NCBI GenBank assembly: GCA_012295275.1
Contig: CM022673.1
Coordinates: 19,397,810-19,461,809, forward strand
Reading direction: 5' to 3'
Length of the DNA stretch: 64,000 nt
Source of the DNA: Chrysomallon squamiferum
Lineage: Eukaryota > Mollusca > Gastropoda > Neomphalida > Peltospiridae
A model generated the notes under the pieces. That model worked only from the letters and a program-made list of their open reading frames with translations, had not been told where the DNA came from and searched no databases. A program made the translations under genes and the position numbers. Shown piece by piece: positions 1-14,653 of this stretch; positions within the stretch are counted from its first letter, which is position 1, and the number at the start of each line of letters is the position of its first letter.

Positions 1-269
1 GTGTTCACAATTAAGAAAAGAGAAAGTGAACTAACGTTTTGCTGTACACTACTCCATTCAAGATGTATCTGTACCAGTAAGAACGGAATTAGCAGATACC
101 TTTAGAATAGTCAAACCAGCTGCACTGAAAACTATTTTGTTGAAGATACAACATGCGTAAATGCGTGAACTTTCTTCTGGTGAATCTGTTTGTCTATTTC
201 CTTGGTATTTGTATATCTATAATTTGCGTAATCACCTGCAGTTAAATGATCAGCATTTATAATGCGAAA

Positions 270-306
<37 letters not shown>

Positions 307-695
307 CCAGAGAAAAATGCGTAACAATAAAAGAATCTTGTTATATTAGTAGACACGCCTATGTAAAACAAAAGTAAACATAACATACAAAAGCAATTGG
401 TAATAAATCAGAAGATTTGTTAACAGCTTACCAACCATTCTAAGATTTTTCTATGAAATGGAAGAAATCTTATGCTTGCGTACACGGCGTTCAGAGTAAC
501 ATTGGTCGGTGAAGTTAACGTAAGGTAATGTACTTTGAGCACGATTCCGATGACGCAAGCCTTGCAGAAAAAGTGTAGCAAAAACAAACACTGAAAGAGA
601 GGAAAGACGAACCAAACAAAAGGGGAAACAAACGAATGAATTAATATATCATGTATGAGACCTACTTTAATCAAGTATTTATTTTCTTGTTTCAG

Positions 696-1679
696 TGTCT
701 TCAACGACAACACCCACTGTAGGAACAACTGTTAGTGCCACTCCTAGCGTCAGTGGAACAACACCTAGTGTCACAGGACCAACACCTAGTGTCACAGGAC
801 CAACACCTAGTGTCAGTGGAACAACACCTAGTGTCAGTGCGACAACTCCTTTCGGTATGACTGGCTTCATGATTTAAGCAATTTTATGAAACCTTCGATC
901 ATTTTTCAGTTATAACAATGATAGACTTTAATGCTGTCTTTCTAAGTAAACGCTCTTTATGGATTTGCTGTTCTGAGTGGAAATTTAATTATATATTTTT
1001 TTTTTTCGTATAACCTAATTTTTCATGGTGTTAACCCTTTATGTTTGCTCACTGAAAGGACATCGTTTGTGTCTGTTCGATTCACCAAGTATGGATGTAG
1101 GAAAACTGTATAGTGGAATTTCATTTTATTTTCAAGTATGCGGCAAGGACATGAGCCCTGTTTCACCGAATGACTACAATGTGAAACCATCTAAGACAGC
1201 AACGTTTCCAGATAAGGACACGGAAGTAACCGTAACTTTAGAGACCACCACTGACGAAACAGTCTGGTACAAAGTCACCTTCGATGCTCCCGATATAATC
1301 ACTGCTGTGGTTTTCACTGTTGGTGACAAAAACGTGAGTATTCAGTAAAATGTTATAAATCCTTGGTTTTAATGTCCGAGTACCGTATGCATATCTTGCT
1401 ACGTTTAATATATAATATCACTATTATTGAACGAGTGTCTTCTCAGTCTGTATTCATATTCGTCTGCAGTATTTATATTGTAACTGGAGTTAACTTAGTG
1501 ACGAAACCTTTTCCCCTTCTCGTTAAAGGTCAATGGAAAACTGGAAAATGGGAAATTTGTGTTTGAAACTGACAAAAATGGATTGAAAGGAAAGACTCTT
1601 ACAATAAAACTAACAAGCTCCGTGCCAGGACCTGCGTCTGTAACGCTCGACAATATGGAAGTGACGGCTTGCCAGAAAG
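696..1679 (+). CDS. Array 1 unit 1 (exons A, B, C; subtype 1)
   Basis: Exons 696-854 (159 bp), 1059-1333 (275 bp) and 1529-1679 (151 bp). Acceptors are TTTCAG, TGAAAG and TTAAAG; donors are TCG|GTATGA, AAC|GTGAGT and AAG|GTATGT. Phase is 1 in, 1 after A, 0 after B, 1 out. Exon A encodes 53 codons of heptads of the type TGPTPSV and SGTTPSV, a likely O-glycosylated mucin tract. B+C encode about 140 residues with many alternating hydrophobic positions and three cysteines (in RLCLF, QVCGK and VTACQ), probably a beta-sandwich; I do not recognise the family. Confidence 0.88.
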
Positions 1680-2062
1680 GTATGTTCTCCAACATGTATA
1701 AAAATGTTAGTTTTGTTTCAGGTGTTACAAAAAAGAGATTTCAGTATTCTTTTCAAAAATCAAGAATTAACGTGTGCTTTTGGTGAAAGGTGGTGTTCAC
1801 AATTAAGAAAAGAGAAAGTGAACTAACGTTTTGCTGTACACTACTCCATTCAAGATGTATCTGTACCAGTAAGAACGGAATTAGCAGATACCTTTAGAAT
1901 AGTCAAACCAGCTGCACTGAAAACTATTTTGTTGAAGATACAACATGCGTAAATGCGTGAACTTTCTTCTGGTGAATCTGTTTGTCTATTTCCTTGGTAT
2001 TTGTATATCTATAATTTGCGTAATCACCTGCAGTTAAATGATCAGCATTTATAATGCGAAAA

Positions 2063-2107
<45 letters not shown>

Positions 2108-3867
2108 CCAGAGAAAAATGCGTAACAATAAAAGAATCTTGTTATATTAGTAGACACGCCTATGTAAAACAAAAGTAAACATAACATACAAAAGCAATTG
2201 GTAATAAATCAGAAGATTTGTTAACAGCTTACCAACCATTCTAAGATTTTTCTATGAAATGGAAGAAATCTTATGCTTGCGTACACGGCGTTCAGAGTAA
2301 CATTGGTCGGTGAAGTTAACGTAAGGTAATGTACTTTGAGCACGATTCCGATGACGCAAGCCTTGCAGCAAAAAAAGTGTAGCAAAAACAAACACTGAAA
2401 GAGAGGAAAGACGAACCAAACAAAAGGGGAAACAAACGAATGAATTAATATATCATGTATGAGACCTACTTTAATCAAGTATTTATTTTCTTGTTTCAGT
2501 GTCTTCAACGACAACACCCACTGTAGGAACAACTGTTAGTGCCACTCCTAGCGTCAGTGGAACAACACCTAGTGTCACAGGACCAACACCTAGTGTCACA
2601 GGACCAACACCTAGTGTCAGTGGAACAACACCTAGTGTCAGTGCGACAACTCCTTTCGGTATGACTGGCTTCATGATTTAAGCAATTTTATGAAACCTTC
2701 GATCATTTTTCAGTTATAACAATGATAGACTTTAATGCTGTCTTTCTAAGTAAACGCTCTTTATGGATTTGCTGTTCTGAGTGGAAATTTAATTATATAT
2801 TTTTTTTTTTTCGTATAACCTAATTTTTCATGGTGTTAACCCTTTATGTTTGCTCACTGAAAGGACATCGTTTGTGTCTGTTCGATTCACCAAGTATGGA
2901 TGTAGGAAAACTGTATAGTGGAATTTCATTTTATTTTCAAGTATGCGGCAAGGACATGAGCCCTGTTTCACCGAATGACTACAATGTGAAACCATCTAAG
3001 ACAGCAACGTTTCCAGATAAGGACACGGAAGTAACCGTAACTTTAGAGACCACCACTGACGAAACAGTCTGGTACAAAGTCACCTTCGATGCTCCCGATA
3101 TAATCACTGCTGTGGTTTTCACTGTTGGTGACAAAAACGTGAGTATTCAGTAAAATGTTATAAATCCTTGGTTTTAATGTCCGAGTACCGTATGCATATC
3201 TTGCTACGTTTAATATATAATATCACTATTATTGAACGAGTGTCTTCTCAGTCTGTATTCATATTCGTCTGCAGTATTTATATTGTAACTGGAGTTAACT
3301 TAGTGACGAAACCTTTTCCCCTTCTCGTTAAAGGTCAATGGAAAACTGGAAAATGGGAAATTTGTGTTTGAAACTGACAAAAATGGATTGAAAGGAAAGA
3401 CTCTTACAATAAAACTAACAAGCTCCGTGCCAGGACCTGCGTCTGTAACGCTCGACAATATGGAAGTGACGGCTTGCCAGAAAGGTATGTTCTCCAACAT
3501 GTATAAAAATGTTAGTTTTGTTTCAGGTGTTACAAAAGAGATTTCAGTATTCTTTTCAAAAATCAAGAATTAACGTGTGCTTTTGGTGAAAGGTGGTGTT
3601 CACAATTAAGAAAAAGAGAAAGTGAACTAACGTTTTGCTGTACACTACTCCATTCAAGATGTATCTGTACCAGTAAGAACGGAATTAGCAGATACCTTTA
3701 GAATAGTCAAACCAGCTGCACTGAAAACTATTTTGTTGAAGATACAACATGCGTAAATGCGTGAACTTTCTTCTGGTGAATCTGTTTGTCTATTTCCTTG
3801 GTATTTGTATATCTATAATTTGCGTAATCACCTGCAGTTAAATGATCAGCATTTATAATGCGAAAAA

Positions 3868-3907
<40 letters not shown>

Positions 3908-5666
3908 CCAGAGAAAAATGCGTAACAATAAAAGAATCTTGTTATATTAGTAGACACGCCTATGTAAAACAAAAGTAAACATAACATACAAAAGCAATTG
4001 GTAATAAATCAGAAGATTTGTTAACAGCTTACCAACCATTCTAAGATTTTTCTATGAAATGGAAGAAATCTTATGCTTGCGTACACGGCGTTCAGAGTAA
4101 CATTGGTCGGTGAAGTTAACGTAAGGTAATGTACTTTGAGCACGATTCCGATGACGCAAGCCTTGCAGAAAAAAAGTGTAGCAAAAACAAACACTGAAAG
4201 AGAGGAAAGACGAACCAAACAAAAGGGGAAACAAACGAATGAATTAATATATCATGTATGAGACCTACTTTAATCAAGTATTTATTTTCTTGTTTCAGTG
4301 TCTTCAACGACAACACCCACTGTAGGAACAACTGTTAGTGCCACTCCTAGCGTCAGTGGAACAACACCTAGTGTCACAGGACCAACACCTAGTGTCACAG
4401 GACCAACACCTAGTGTCAGTGGAACAACACCTAGTGTCAGTGCGACAACTCCTTTCGGTATGACTGGCTTCATGATTTAAGCAATTTTATGAAACCTTCG
4501 ATCATTTTTCAGTTATAACAATGATAGACTTTAATGCTGTCTTTCTAAGTAAACGCTCTTTATGGATTTTGCTGTTCTGAGTGGAAATTTAATTATATAT
4601 TTTTTTTTTTCGTATAACCTAATTTTTCATGGTGTTAACCCTTTATGTTTGCTCACTGAAAGGACATCGTTTTTGTGTCTGTTCGATTCACCAAGTATGG
4701 ATGTAGGAAAACTGTATAGTGGAATTTCATTTTATTTTCAAGTATGCGGCAAGGACATGAGCCCTGTTTCACCGAATGACTACAATGTGAAACCATCTAA
4801 GACAGCAACGTTTCCAGATAAGGACACGGAAGTAACCGTAACTTTAGAGACCACCACTGACGAAACAGTCTGGTACAAAGTCACCTTCGATGCTCCCGAT
4901 ATAATCACTGCTGTGGTTTTCACTGTTGGTGACAAAACGTGAGTATTCAGTAAAATGTTATAAATCCTTGGTTTTAATGTCCGAGTACCGTATGCATATC
5001 TTGCTACGTTTAATATATAATATCACTATTATTGAACGAGTGTCTTCTCAGTCTGTATTCATATTTCGTCTGCAGTATTTATATTGTAACTGGAGTTAAC
5101 TTAGTGACGAAACCTTTTCCCCTTCTCGTTAAAGGTCAATGGAAAACTGGAAAATGGGAAATTTGTGTTTGAAACTGACAAAAATGGATTGAAAGGAAAG
5201 ACTCTTACAATAAAACTAACAAGCTCCGTGCCAGGACCTGCGTCTGTAACGCTCGACAATATGGAAGTGACGGCTTGCCAGAAAGGTATGTTCTCCAACA
5301 TGTATAAAAATGTTAGTTTTGTTTCAGGTGTTACAAAAGAGATTTCAGTATTCTTTTCAAAAATCAAGAATTAACGTGTGCTTTTGGTGAAAGGTGGTGT
5401 TCACAATTAAGAAAAGAGAAAGTGAACTAACGTTTTGCTGTACACTACTCCATTCAAGATGTATCTGTACCAGTAAGAACGGAATTAGCAGATACCTTTA
5501 GAATAGTCAAACCAGCTGCACTGAAAACTATTTTGTTGAAGATACAACATGCGTAAATGCGTGAACTTTCTTCTGGTGAATCTGTTTGTCTATTTCCTTG
5601 GTATTTGTATATCTATAATTTGCGTAATCACCTGCAGTTAAATGATCAGCATTTATAATGCGAAAA

Positions 5667-5714
<48 letters not shown>

Positions 5715-7471
5715 CCAGAGAAAAATGCGTAACAATAAAAGAATCTTGTTATATTAGTAGACACGCCTATGTAAAACAAAAGTAAACATAACATACAAAA
5801 GCAATTGGTAATAAATCAGAAGATTTGTTAACAGCTTACCAACCATTCTAAGATTTTTCTATGAAATGGAAGAAATCTTATGCTTGCGTACACGGCGTTC
5901 AGAGTAACATTGGTCGGTGAAGTTAACGTAAGGTAATGTACTTTGAGCACGATTCCGATGACGCAAGCCTTGCAGAAAAAGTGTAGCAAAAACAAACACT
6001 GAAAGAGAGGAAAGACGAACCAAACAAAAGGGGAAACAAACGAATGAATTAATATATCATGTATGAGACCTACTTTAATCAAGTATTTATTTTCTTGTTT
6101 CAGTGTCTTCAACGACAACACCCACTGTAGGAACAACTGTTAGTGCCACTCCTAGCGTCAGTGGAACAACACCTAGTGTCACAGGACCAACACCTAGTGT
6201 CACAGGACCAACACCTAGTGTCAGTGGAACAACACCTAGTGTCAGTGCGACAACTCCTTTCGGTATGACTGGCTTCATGATTTAAGCAATTTTATGAAAC
6301 CTTCGATCATTTTTCAGTTATAACAATGATAGACTTTAATGCTGTCTTTCTAAGTAAACGCTCTTTATGGATTTGCTGTTCTGAGTGGAAATTTAATTAT
6401 ATATTTTTTTTTTTTCGTATAACCTAATTTTTCATGGTGTTAACCCTTTATGTTTGCTCACTGAAAGGACATCGTTTGTGTCTGTTCGATTCACCAAGTA
6501 TGGATGTAGGAAAACTGTATAGTGGAATTTCATTTTATTTTCAAGTATGCGGCAAGGACATGAGAGCCCTGTTTCACCGAATGACTACAATGTGAAACCA
6601 TCTAAGACAGCAACGTTTCCAGATAAGGACACGGAAGTAACCGTAACTTTAGAGACCACCACTGACGAAACAGTCTGGTACAAAGTCACCTTCGATGCTC
6701 CCGATATAATCACTGCTGTGGTTTTCACTGTTGGTGACAAAAACGTGAGTATTCAGTAAAATGTTATAAATCCTTGGTTTTAATGTCCGAGTACCGTATG
6801 CATATCTTGCTACGTTTAATATATAATATCACTATTATTGAACGAGTGTCTTCTCAGTCTGTATTCATATTCGTCTGCAGTATTTATATTGTAACTGGAG
6901 TTAACTTAGTGACGAAACCTTTTCCCCTTCTCGTTAAAGGTCAATGGAAAACTGGAAAATGGGAAATTTGTGTTTGAAACTGACAAAAATGGATTGAAAG
7001 GAAAGACTCTTACAATAAAACTAACAAGCTCCGTGCCAGGACCTGCGTCTGTAACGCTCGACAATATGGAAGTGACGGCTTGCCAGAAAGGTATGTTCTC
7101 CAACATGTATAAAAATGTTAGTTTTGTTTCAGGTGTTACAAAAGAGATTTCAGTATTCTTTTCAAAAATCAAGAATTAACGTGTGCTTTTGGTGAAAGGT
7201 GGTGTTCACAATTAAGAAAAGAGAAAGTGAACTAACGTTTTGCTGTACACTACTCCATTCAAGATGTATCTGTACCAGTAAGAACGGAATTAGCAGATAC
7301 CTTTAGAATAGTCAAACCAGCTGCACTGAAAACTATTTTGTTGAAGATACAACATGCGTAAATGCGTGAACTTTCTTCTGGTGAATCTGTTTGTCTATTT
7401 CCTTGGTATTTGTATATCTATAATTTGCGTAATCACCTGCAGTTAAATGATCAGCATTTATAATGCGAAAA

Positions 7472-7516
<45 letters not shown>

Positions 7517-9276
7517 CCAGAGAAAAATGCGTAACAATAAAAGAATCTTGTTATATTAGTAGACACGCCTATGTAAAACAAAAGTAAACATAACATACAA
7601 AAGCAATTGGTAATAAATCAGAAGATTTGTTAACAGCTTACCAACCATTCTAAGATTTTTCTATGAAATGGAAGAAATCTTATGCTTGCGTACACGGCGT
7701 TCAGAGTAACATTGGTCGGTGAAGTTAACGTAAGGTAATGTACTTTGAGCACGATTCCGATGACGCAAGCCTTGCAGAAAAAGTGTAGCAAAAACAAACA
7801 CTGAAAGAGAGGAAAGACGAACCAAACAAAAGGGGAAACAAACGAATGAATTAATATATCATGTATGAGACCTACTTTAATCAAGTATTTATTTTCTTGT
7901 TTCAGTGTCTTCAACGACAACACCCACTGTAGGAACAACTGTTAGTGCCACTCCTAGCGTCAGTGGAACAACACCTAGTGTCACAGGACCAACACCTAGT
8001 GTCACAGGACCAACACCTAGTGTCAGTGGAACAACACCTAGTGTCAGTGCGACAACTCCTTTCGGTATGACTGGCTTCATGATTTAAGCAATTTTATGAA
8101 ACCTTCGATCATTTTTCAGTTATAACAATGATAGACTTTAATGCTGTCTTTCTAAGTAAACGCTCTTTATGGATTTGCTGTTCTGAGTGGAAATTTAATT
8201 ATATATTTTTTTTTTTTTTTTTTCGTATAACCTAATTTTTCATGGTGTTAACCCTTTATGTTTGCTCACTGAAAGGACATCGTTTGTGTCTGTTCGATTC
8301 ACCAAGTATGGATGTAGGAAAACTGTATAGTGGAATTTCATTTTATTTTCAAGTATGCGGCAAGGACATGAGCCCTGTTTCACCGAATGACTACAATGTG
8401 AAACCATCTAAGACAGCAACGTTTCCAGATAAGGACACGGAAGTAACCGTAACTTTAGAGACCACCACTGACGAAACAGTCTGGTACAAAGTCACCTTCG
8501 ATGCTCCCGATATAATCACTGCTGTGGTTTTCACTGTTGGTGACAAAAACGTGAGTATTCAGTAAAATGTTATAAATCCTTGGTTTTAATGTCCGAGTAC
8601 CGTATGCATATCTTGCTACGTTTAATATATAATATCACTATTATTGAACGAGTGTCTTCTCAGTCTGTATTCATATTCGTCTGCAGTATTTATATTGTAA
8701 CTGGAGTTAACTTAGTGACGAAACCTTTTCCCCTTCTCGTTAAAGGTCAATGGAAAACTGGAAAATGGGAAATTTGTGTTTGAAACTGACAAAATGGATT
8801 GAAAGGAAAGACTCTTACAATAAAACTAACAAGCTCCGTGCCAGGACCTGCGTCTGTAACGCTCGACAATATGGAAGTGACGGCTTGCCAGAAAGGTATG
8901 TTCTCCAACATGTATAAAAATGTTAGTTTTGTTTCAGGTGTTACAAAAGAGATTTCAGTATTCTTTTCAAAAATCAAGAATTAACGTGTGCTTTTGGTGA
9001 AAGGTGGTGTTCACAATTAAGAAAAGAGAAAGTGAACTAACGTTTTGCTGTACACTACTCCATTCAAGATGTATCTGTACCAGTAAGAACGGAATTAGCA
9101 GATACCTTTAGAATAGTCAAACCAGCTGCACTGAAAACTATTTTGTTGAAGATACAACATGCGTAAATGCGTGAACTTTCTTCTGGTGAATCTGTTTGTC
9201 TATTTCCTTGGTATTTGTATATCTATAATTTGCGTAATCACCTGCAGTTAAATGATCAGCATTTATAATGCGAAAA

Positions 9277-9318
<42 letters not shown>

Positions 9319-11061
9319 CCAGAGAAAAATGCGTAACAATAAAAGAATCTTGTTATATTAGTAGACACGCCTATGTAAAACAAAAGTAAACATAACATAC
9401 AAAAGCAATTGGTAATAAATCAGAAGATTTGTTAACAGCTTACCAACCATTCTAAGATTTTTCTATGAAATGGAAGAAATCTTATGCTTGCGTACACGGC
9501 GTTCAGAGTAACATTGGTCGGTGAAGTTAACGTAAGGTAATGTACTTTGAGCACGATTCCGATGACGCAAGCCTTGCAGAAAAAGTGTAGCAAAAACAAA
9601 CACTGAAAGAGAGGAAACACGAACGAAACGAAAGGGGAAACAAACGAATGAATTAATATATCATGTATGAGACCTACTTTAATCAAGTATTTAATTTCTT
9701 GTTTCAGTGTCTTCAACGACAACACCCACTGTAGGAACAACTGTCAGTGCCACTCCTAGCGTCAGTGGAACAACACCTAGTGTCACAGGACCAACACCAA
9801 CACCTAGTGTCAGTGGAACAACACCTAGTGTCAGTGCGACAACTCCTATCGGTATGACTGGCTTCATGATTTAAGCAATTTTATGAAACCTTCGATCATT
9901 TTTCAGTTATAACAATGATAGACTTTAATGCTGTCTTTCTAAGTAAACGCTCTTTATGGATTTGCTGTTCTGAGTGGAAATTTAAATTATACATTTTTTT
10001 TTTTTTCGTATAACCTAATTTTTCATGGTGTTAACCCTTTATGTTTGCTCACTGAAAGGACATCGTTTGTGTTCTGTTCGATTCACCAAGTATGGATGTA
10101 GGAAAACTGTATAGTGGAATTTCATTTTATTTTCAAGGATGCGGCAAGGACATGAGCCCTGTTTCACCGAATGACTACAATGTGAAACCATCTAAGACAG
10201 CAACGTTTCCAGATAAGGTCACGGAAGTAACCGTAACTTTGGAGACCACCACTGACGAAACAGTCTGGTACAAAGTCACCTTCGATGCTCCCGATAAAAT
10301 CACTGCTGTGGATTTCACTGTTGGTGACAAAAACGTGAGTATTCAGTAAAATGTTATAAATCCTTGGTTTTAATGTCCGAGTACCGTATGCATATCTTGC
10401 TACGTTTAATATATAATATCACTATTATTGAACGAGTGTCTTCTCAGTCTGTATTCATATTCGTCTGCAGTACTTATATTGTAACTGGAGTTAACTTAGT
10501 GACGAAACCTTTTCCCCTTCTCGTTAAAGGTCAATGGAAAACTGCAAAATAGGAAATTTGTGTTTGAAACTGACGAAAATGGATTGAAAGGAAAGACTCT
10601 TACAATAAAACTAACACGCTCCGTGCCAGGACCTGCGTCTGTAACGCTCGACAATATCGAAGTGATGGCTTGCCAGAAAGGTATGTTCTCCAACATGTAT
10701 AAAAATGTTAGTTTTGTTTCAGGTGTTACAAAAGAGATTTCAGTAGTCTTTTCAAAAATCAAGAATTAACGTGTGCTTTTGGTGAAAGGTGGTGTTCACA
10801 ATTAAGAAAAGAGAAAGTGAACTAACGTTTTGCTGTACACTACTCCATTCAAGATTTATCTGTACCAGTAAGAACGGAATTAGCAGATACCTTTAGAATA
10901 GTCAAACCTGCTGCACTGAAAACTATTTTGTTGAAGATACAACATGCGTAAATGCGTGAACTTTCTTCTGGTGAATCTGTTTGTCTATTTCCTTGGTATT
11001 TGTATATCTATAATTTGCGTAATCACCTGCAGTTAAATGATCAGCATTTATAATGCGAAAA

Positions 11062-11100
<39 letters not shown>

Positions 11101-12836
11101 CCAGAGAAAAATGCGTAACAGTAAAAGAATCTTGTTATATTAGTAGACACGCCTATGTAAAACAAAAGTAAACATAACATACAAAAGCAATTGGTAATAA
11201 ATCAGAAGATTTGTTAACAGCTTACCAACCATTCTAAGATTTTTCTATGAAATGGAAGAAATCTTATGCTTGCGTACACGGCGTTCAGAGTAACATTGGT
11301 CGGTGAAGTTAACGTAAGGTAATGTACTTTGAGCACGATTCCGATGACGCAAGCCTTGCAGAAAAAGTGTAGCAAAAACAAACACTGAAAGAGAGGAAAC
11401 ACGAACGAAACGAAAGGGGAAACAAACGAATGAATTAATATATCATGTATGAGACCTACTTTAATCAAGTATTTAATTTCTTGTTTCAGTGTCTTCAACG
11501 ACAACACCCACTGTAGGAACAACTGTCAGTGCCACTCCTAGCGTCAGTGGAACAACACCTAGTGTCACAGGACCAACACCTAGTGTCAGTGGAACAACAC
11601 CTAGTGTCAGTGCGACAACTCCTATCGGTATGACTGGCTTCATGATTTAAGCAATTTTATGAAACCTTCGATCATTTTTCAGTTATAACAATGACAGACT
11701 TTAATGCTGTCTTTCTAAGTAAACGCTCTTTATGGATTTGCTGTTCTGAGTGGAAATTTAAATTATACATTGTTTTTGTTTTCGTATAACCTAATTTTTC
11801 ATGGTGTTAACCCTTTATGTTTGCTCACTGAAAGGACATCGTTTGTGTCTGTTCGATTCACCAAGTATGGATGTAGGAAAACTGTATAGTGGAATTTCAT
11901 TTTATTTTCAAGGATGCGGCAAGGACATGAGCCCTGTTTCACCGAATGACTACAATGTGAAACCATCTAAGACAGCAACGTTTCCAGATAAGGTCACGGA
12001 AGTAACCGTAACTTTGGAGACCACCACTGACGAAACAGTCTGGTACAAAGTCACCTTCGATGCTCCCGATAAAATCACTGCTGTGGATTTCACTGTTGGT
12101 GACAAAAACGTGAGTATTCAGTAAAATGTTATAAATCCTTGGTTTTAATGTCCGAGTACCGTATGCATATCTTGCTACGTTTAATATATAATATCACTAT
12201 TATTGAACGAGTGTCTTCTCAGTCTGTATTCATATTCGTCTGCAGTACTTATATTGTAACTGGAGTTAACTTAGTGACGAAACCTTTTCCCCTTCTCGTT
12301 AAAGGTCAATGGAAAACTGCAAAATAGGAAATTTGTGTTTGAAACTGACGAAAATGGATTGAAAGGAAAGACTCTTACAATAAAACTAACACGCTCCGTG
12401 CCAGGACCTGCGTCTGTAACGCTCGACAATATCGAAGTGATGGCTTGCCAGAAAGGTATGTTCTCCAACATGTATAAAAATGTTAGTTTTGTTTCAGGTG
12501 TTACAAAAGAGATTTCAGTAGTCTTTTCAAAAATCAAGAATTAACGTGTGCTTTTGGTGAAAGGTGGTGTTCACAATTAAGAAAAGAGAAAGTGAACTAA
12601 CGTTTTGCTGTACACTACTCCATTCAAGATTTATCTGTACCAGTAAGAACGGAATTAGCAGATACCTTTAGAATAGTCAAACCTGCTGCACTGAAAACTA
12701 TTTTGTTGAAGATACAACATGCGTAAATGCGTGAACTTTCTTCTGGTGAATCTGTTTGTCTATTTCCTTGGTATTTGTATATCTATAATTTGCGTAATCA
12801 CCTGCAGTTAAATGATCAGCATTTATAATGCGAAAA

Positions 12837-12875
<39 letters not shown>

Positions 12876-14611
12876 CCAGAGAAAAATGCGTAACAGTAAA
12901 AGAATCTTGTTATATTAGTAGACACGCCTATGTAAAACAAAAGTAAACATAACATACAAAAGCAATTGGTAATAAATCAGAAGATTTGTTAACAGCTTAC
13001 CAACCATTCTAAGATTTTTCTATGAAATGGAAGAAATCTTATGCTTGCGTACACGGCGTTCAGAGTAACATTGGTCGGTGAAGTTAACGTAAGGTAATGT
13101 ACTTTGAGCACGATTCCGATGACGCAAGCCTTGCAGAAAAAGTGTAGCAAAAACAAACACTGAAAGAGAGGAAACACGAACGAAACGAAAGGGGAAACAA
13201 ACGAATGAATTAATATATCATGTATGAGACCTACTTTAATCAAGTATTTAATTTCTTGTTTCAGTGTCTTCAACGACAACACCCACTGTAGGAACAACTG
13301 TCAGTGCCACTCCTAGCGTCAGTGGAACAACACCTAGTGTCACAGGACCAACACCTAGTGTCAGTGGAACAACACCTAGTGTCAGTGCGACAACTCCTAT
13401 CGGTATGACTGGCTTCATGATTTAAGCAATTTTATGAAACCTTCGATCATTTTTCAGTTATAACAATGACAGACTTTAATGCTGTCTTTCTAAGTAAACG
13501 CTCTTTATGGATTTGCTGTTCTGAGTGGAAATTTAAATTATACATTGTTTTTGTTTTCGTATAACCTAATTTTTCATGGTGTTAACCCTTTATGTTTGCT
13601 CACTGAAAGGACATCGTTTGTGTCTGTTCGATTCACCAAGTATGGATGTAGGAAAACTGTATAGTGGAATTTCATTTTATTTTCAAGGATGCGGCAAGGA
13701 CATGAGCCCTGTTTCACCGAATGACTACAATGTGAAACCATCTAAGACAGCAACGTTTCCAGATAAGGTCACGGAAGTAACCGTAACTTTGGAGACCACC
13801 ACTGACGAAACAGTCTGGTACAAAGTCACCTTCGATGCTCCCGATAAAATCACTGCTGTGGATTTCACTGTTGGTGACAAAAACGTGAGTATTCAGTAAA
13901 ATGTTATAAATCCTTGGTTTTAATGTCCGAGTACCGTATGCATATCTTGCTACGTTTAATATATAATATCACTATTATTGAACGAGTGTCTTCTCAGTCT
14001 GTATTCATATTCGTCTGCAGTACTTATATTGTAACTGGAGTTAACTTAGTGACGAAACCTTTTCCCCTTCTCGTTAAAGGTCAATGGAAAACTGCAAAAT
14101 AGGAAATTTGTGTTTGAAACTGACGAAAATGGATTGAAAGGAAAGACTCTTACAATAAAACTAACACGCTCCGTGCCAGGACCTGCGTCTGTAACGCTCG
14201 ACAATATCGAAGTGATGGCTTGCCAGAAAGGTATGTTCTCCAACATGTATAAAAATGTTAGTTTTGTTTCAGGTGTTACAAAAGAGATTTCAGTAGTCTT
14301 TTCAAAAATCAAGAATTAACGTGTGCTTTTGGTGAAAGGTGGTGTTCACAATTAAGAAAAGAGAAAGTGAACTAACGTTTTGCTGTACACTACTCCATTC
14401 AAGATTTATCTGTACCAGTAAGAACGGAATTAGCAGATACCTTTAGAATAGTCAAACCTGCTGCACTGAAAACTATTTTGTTGAAGATACAACATGCGTA
14501 AATGCGTGAACTTTCTTCTGGTGAATCTGTTTGTCTATTTCCTTGGTATTTGTATATCTATAATTTGCGTAATCACCTGCAGTTAAATGATCAGCATTTA
14601 TAATGCGAAAA

Positions 14612-14653
<42 letters not shown>

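Noticed and set aside
1680-1722. Mini-exon or 43-45 bp mini-intron after exon C (second TTTCAG|GTG acceptor just downstream)
   Set aside because: Splicing there reads into a stop soon after and no donor follows in frame; the long C-to-A intron keeps perfect phase.
679-8080. Minus-strand Val/Leu/Gly-rich 63-codon frames
   Set aside because: Antisense shadows of exon A heptads in units 1-5.
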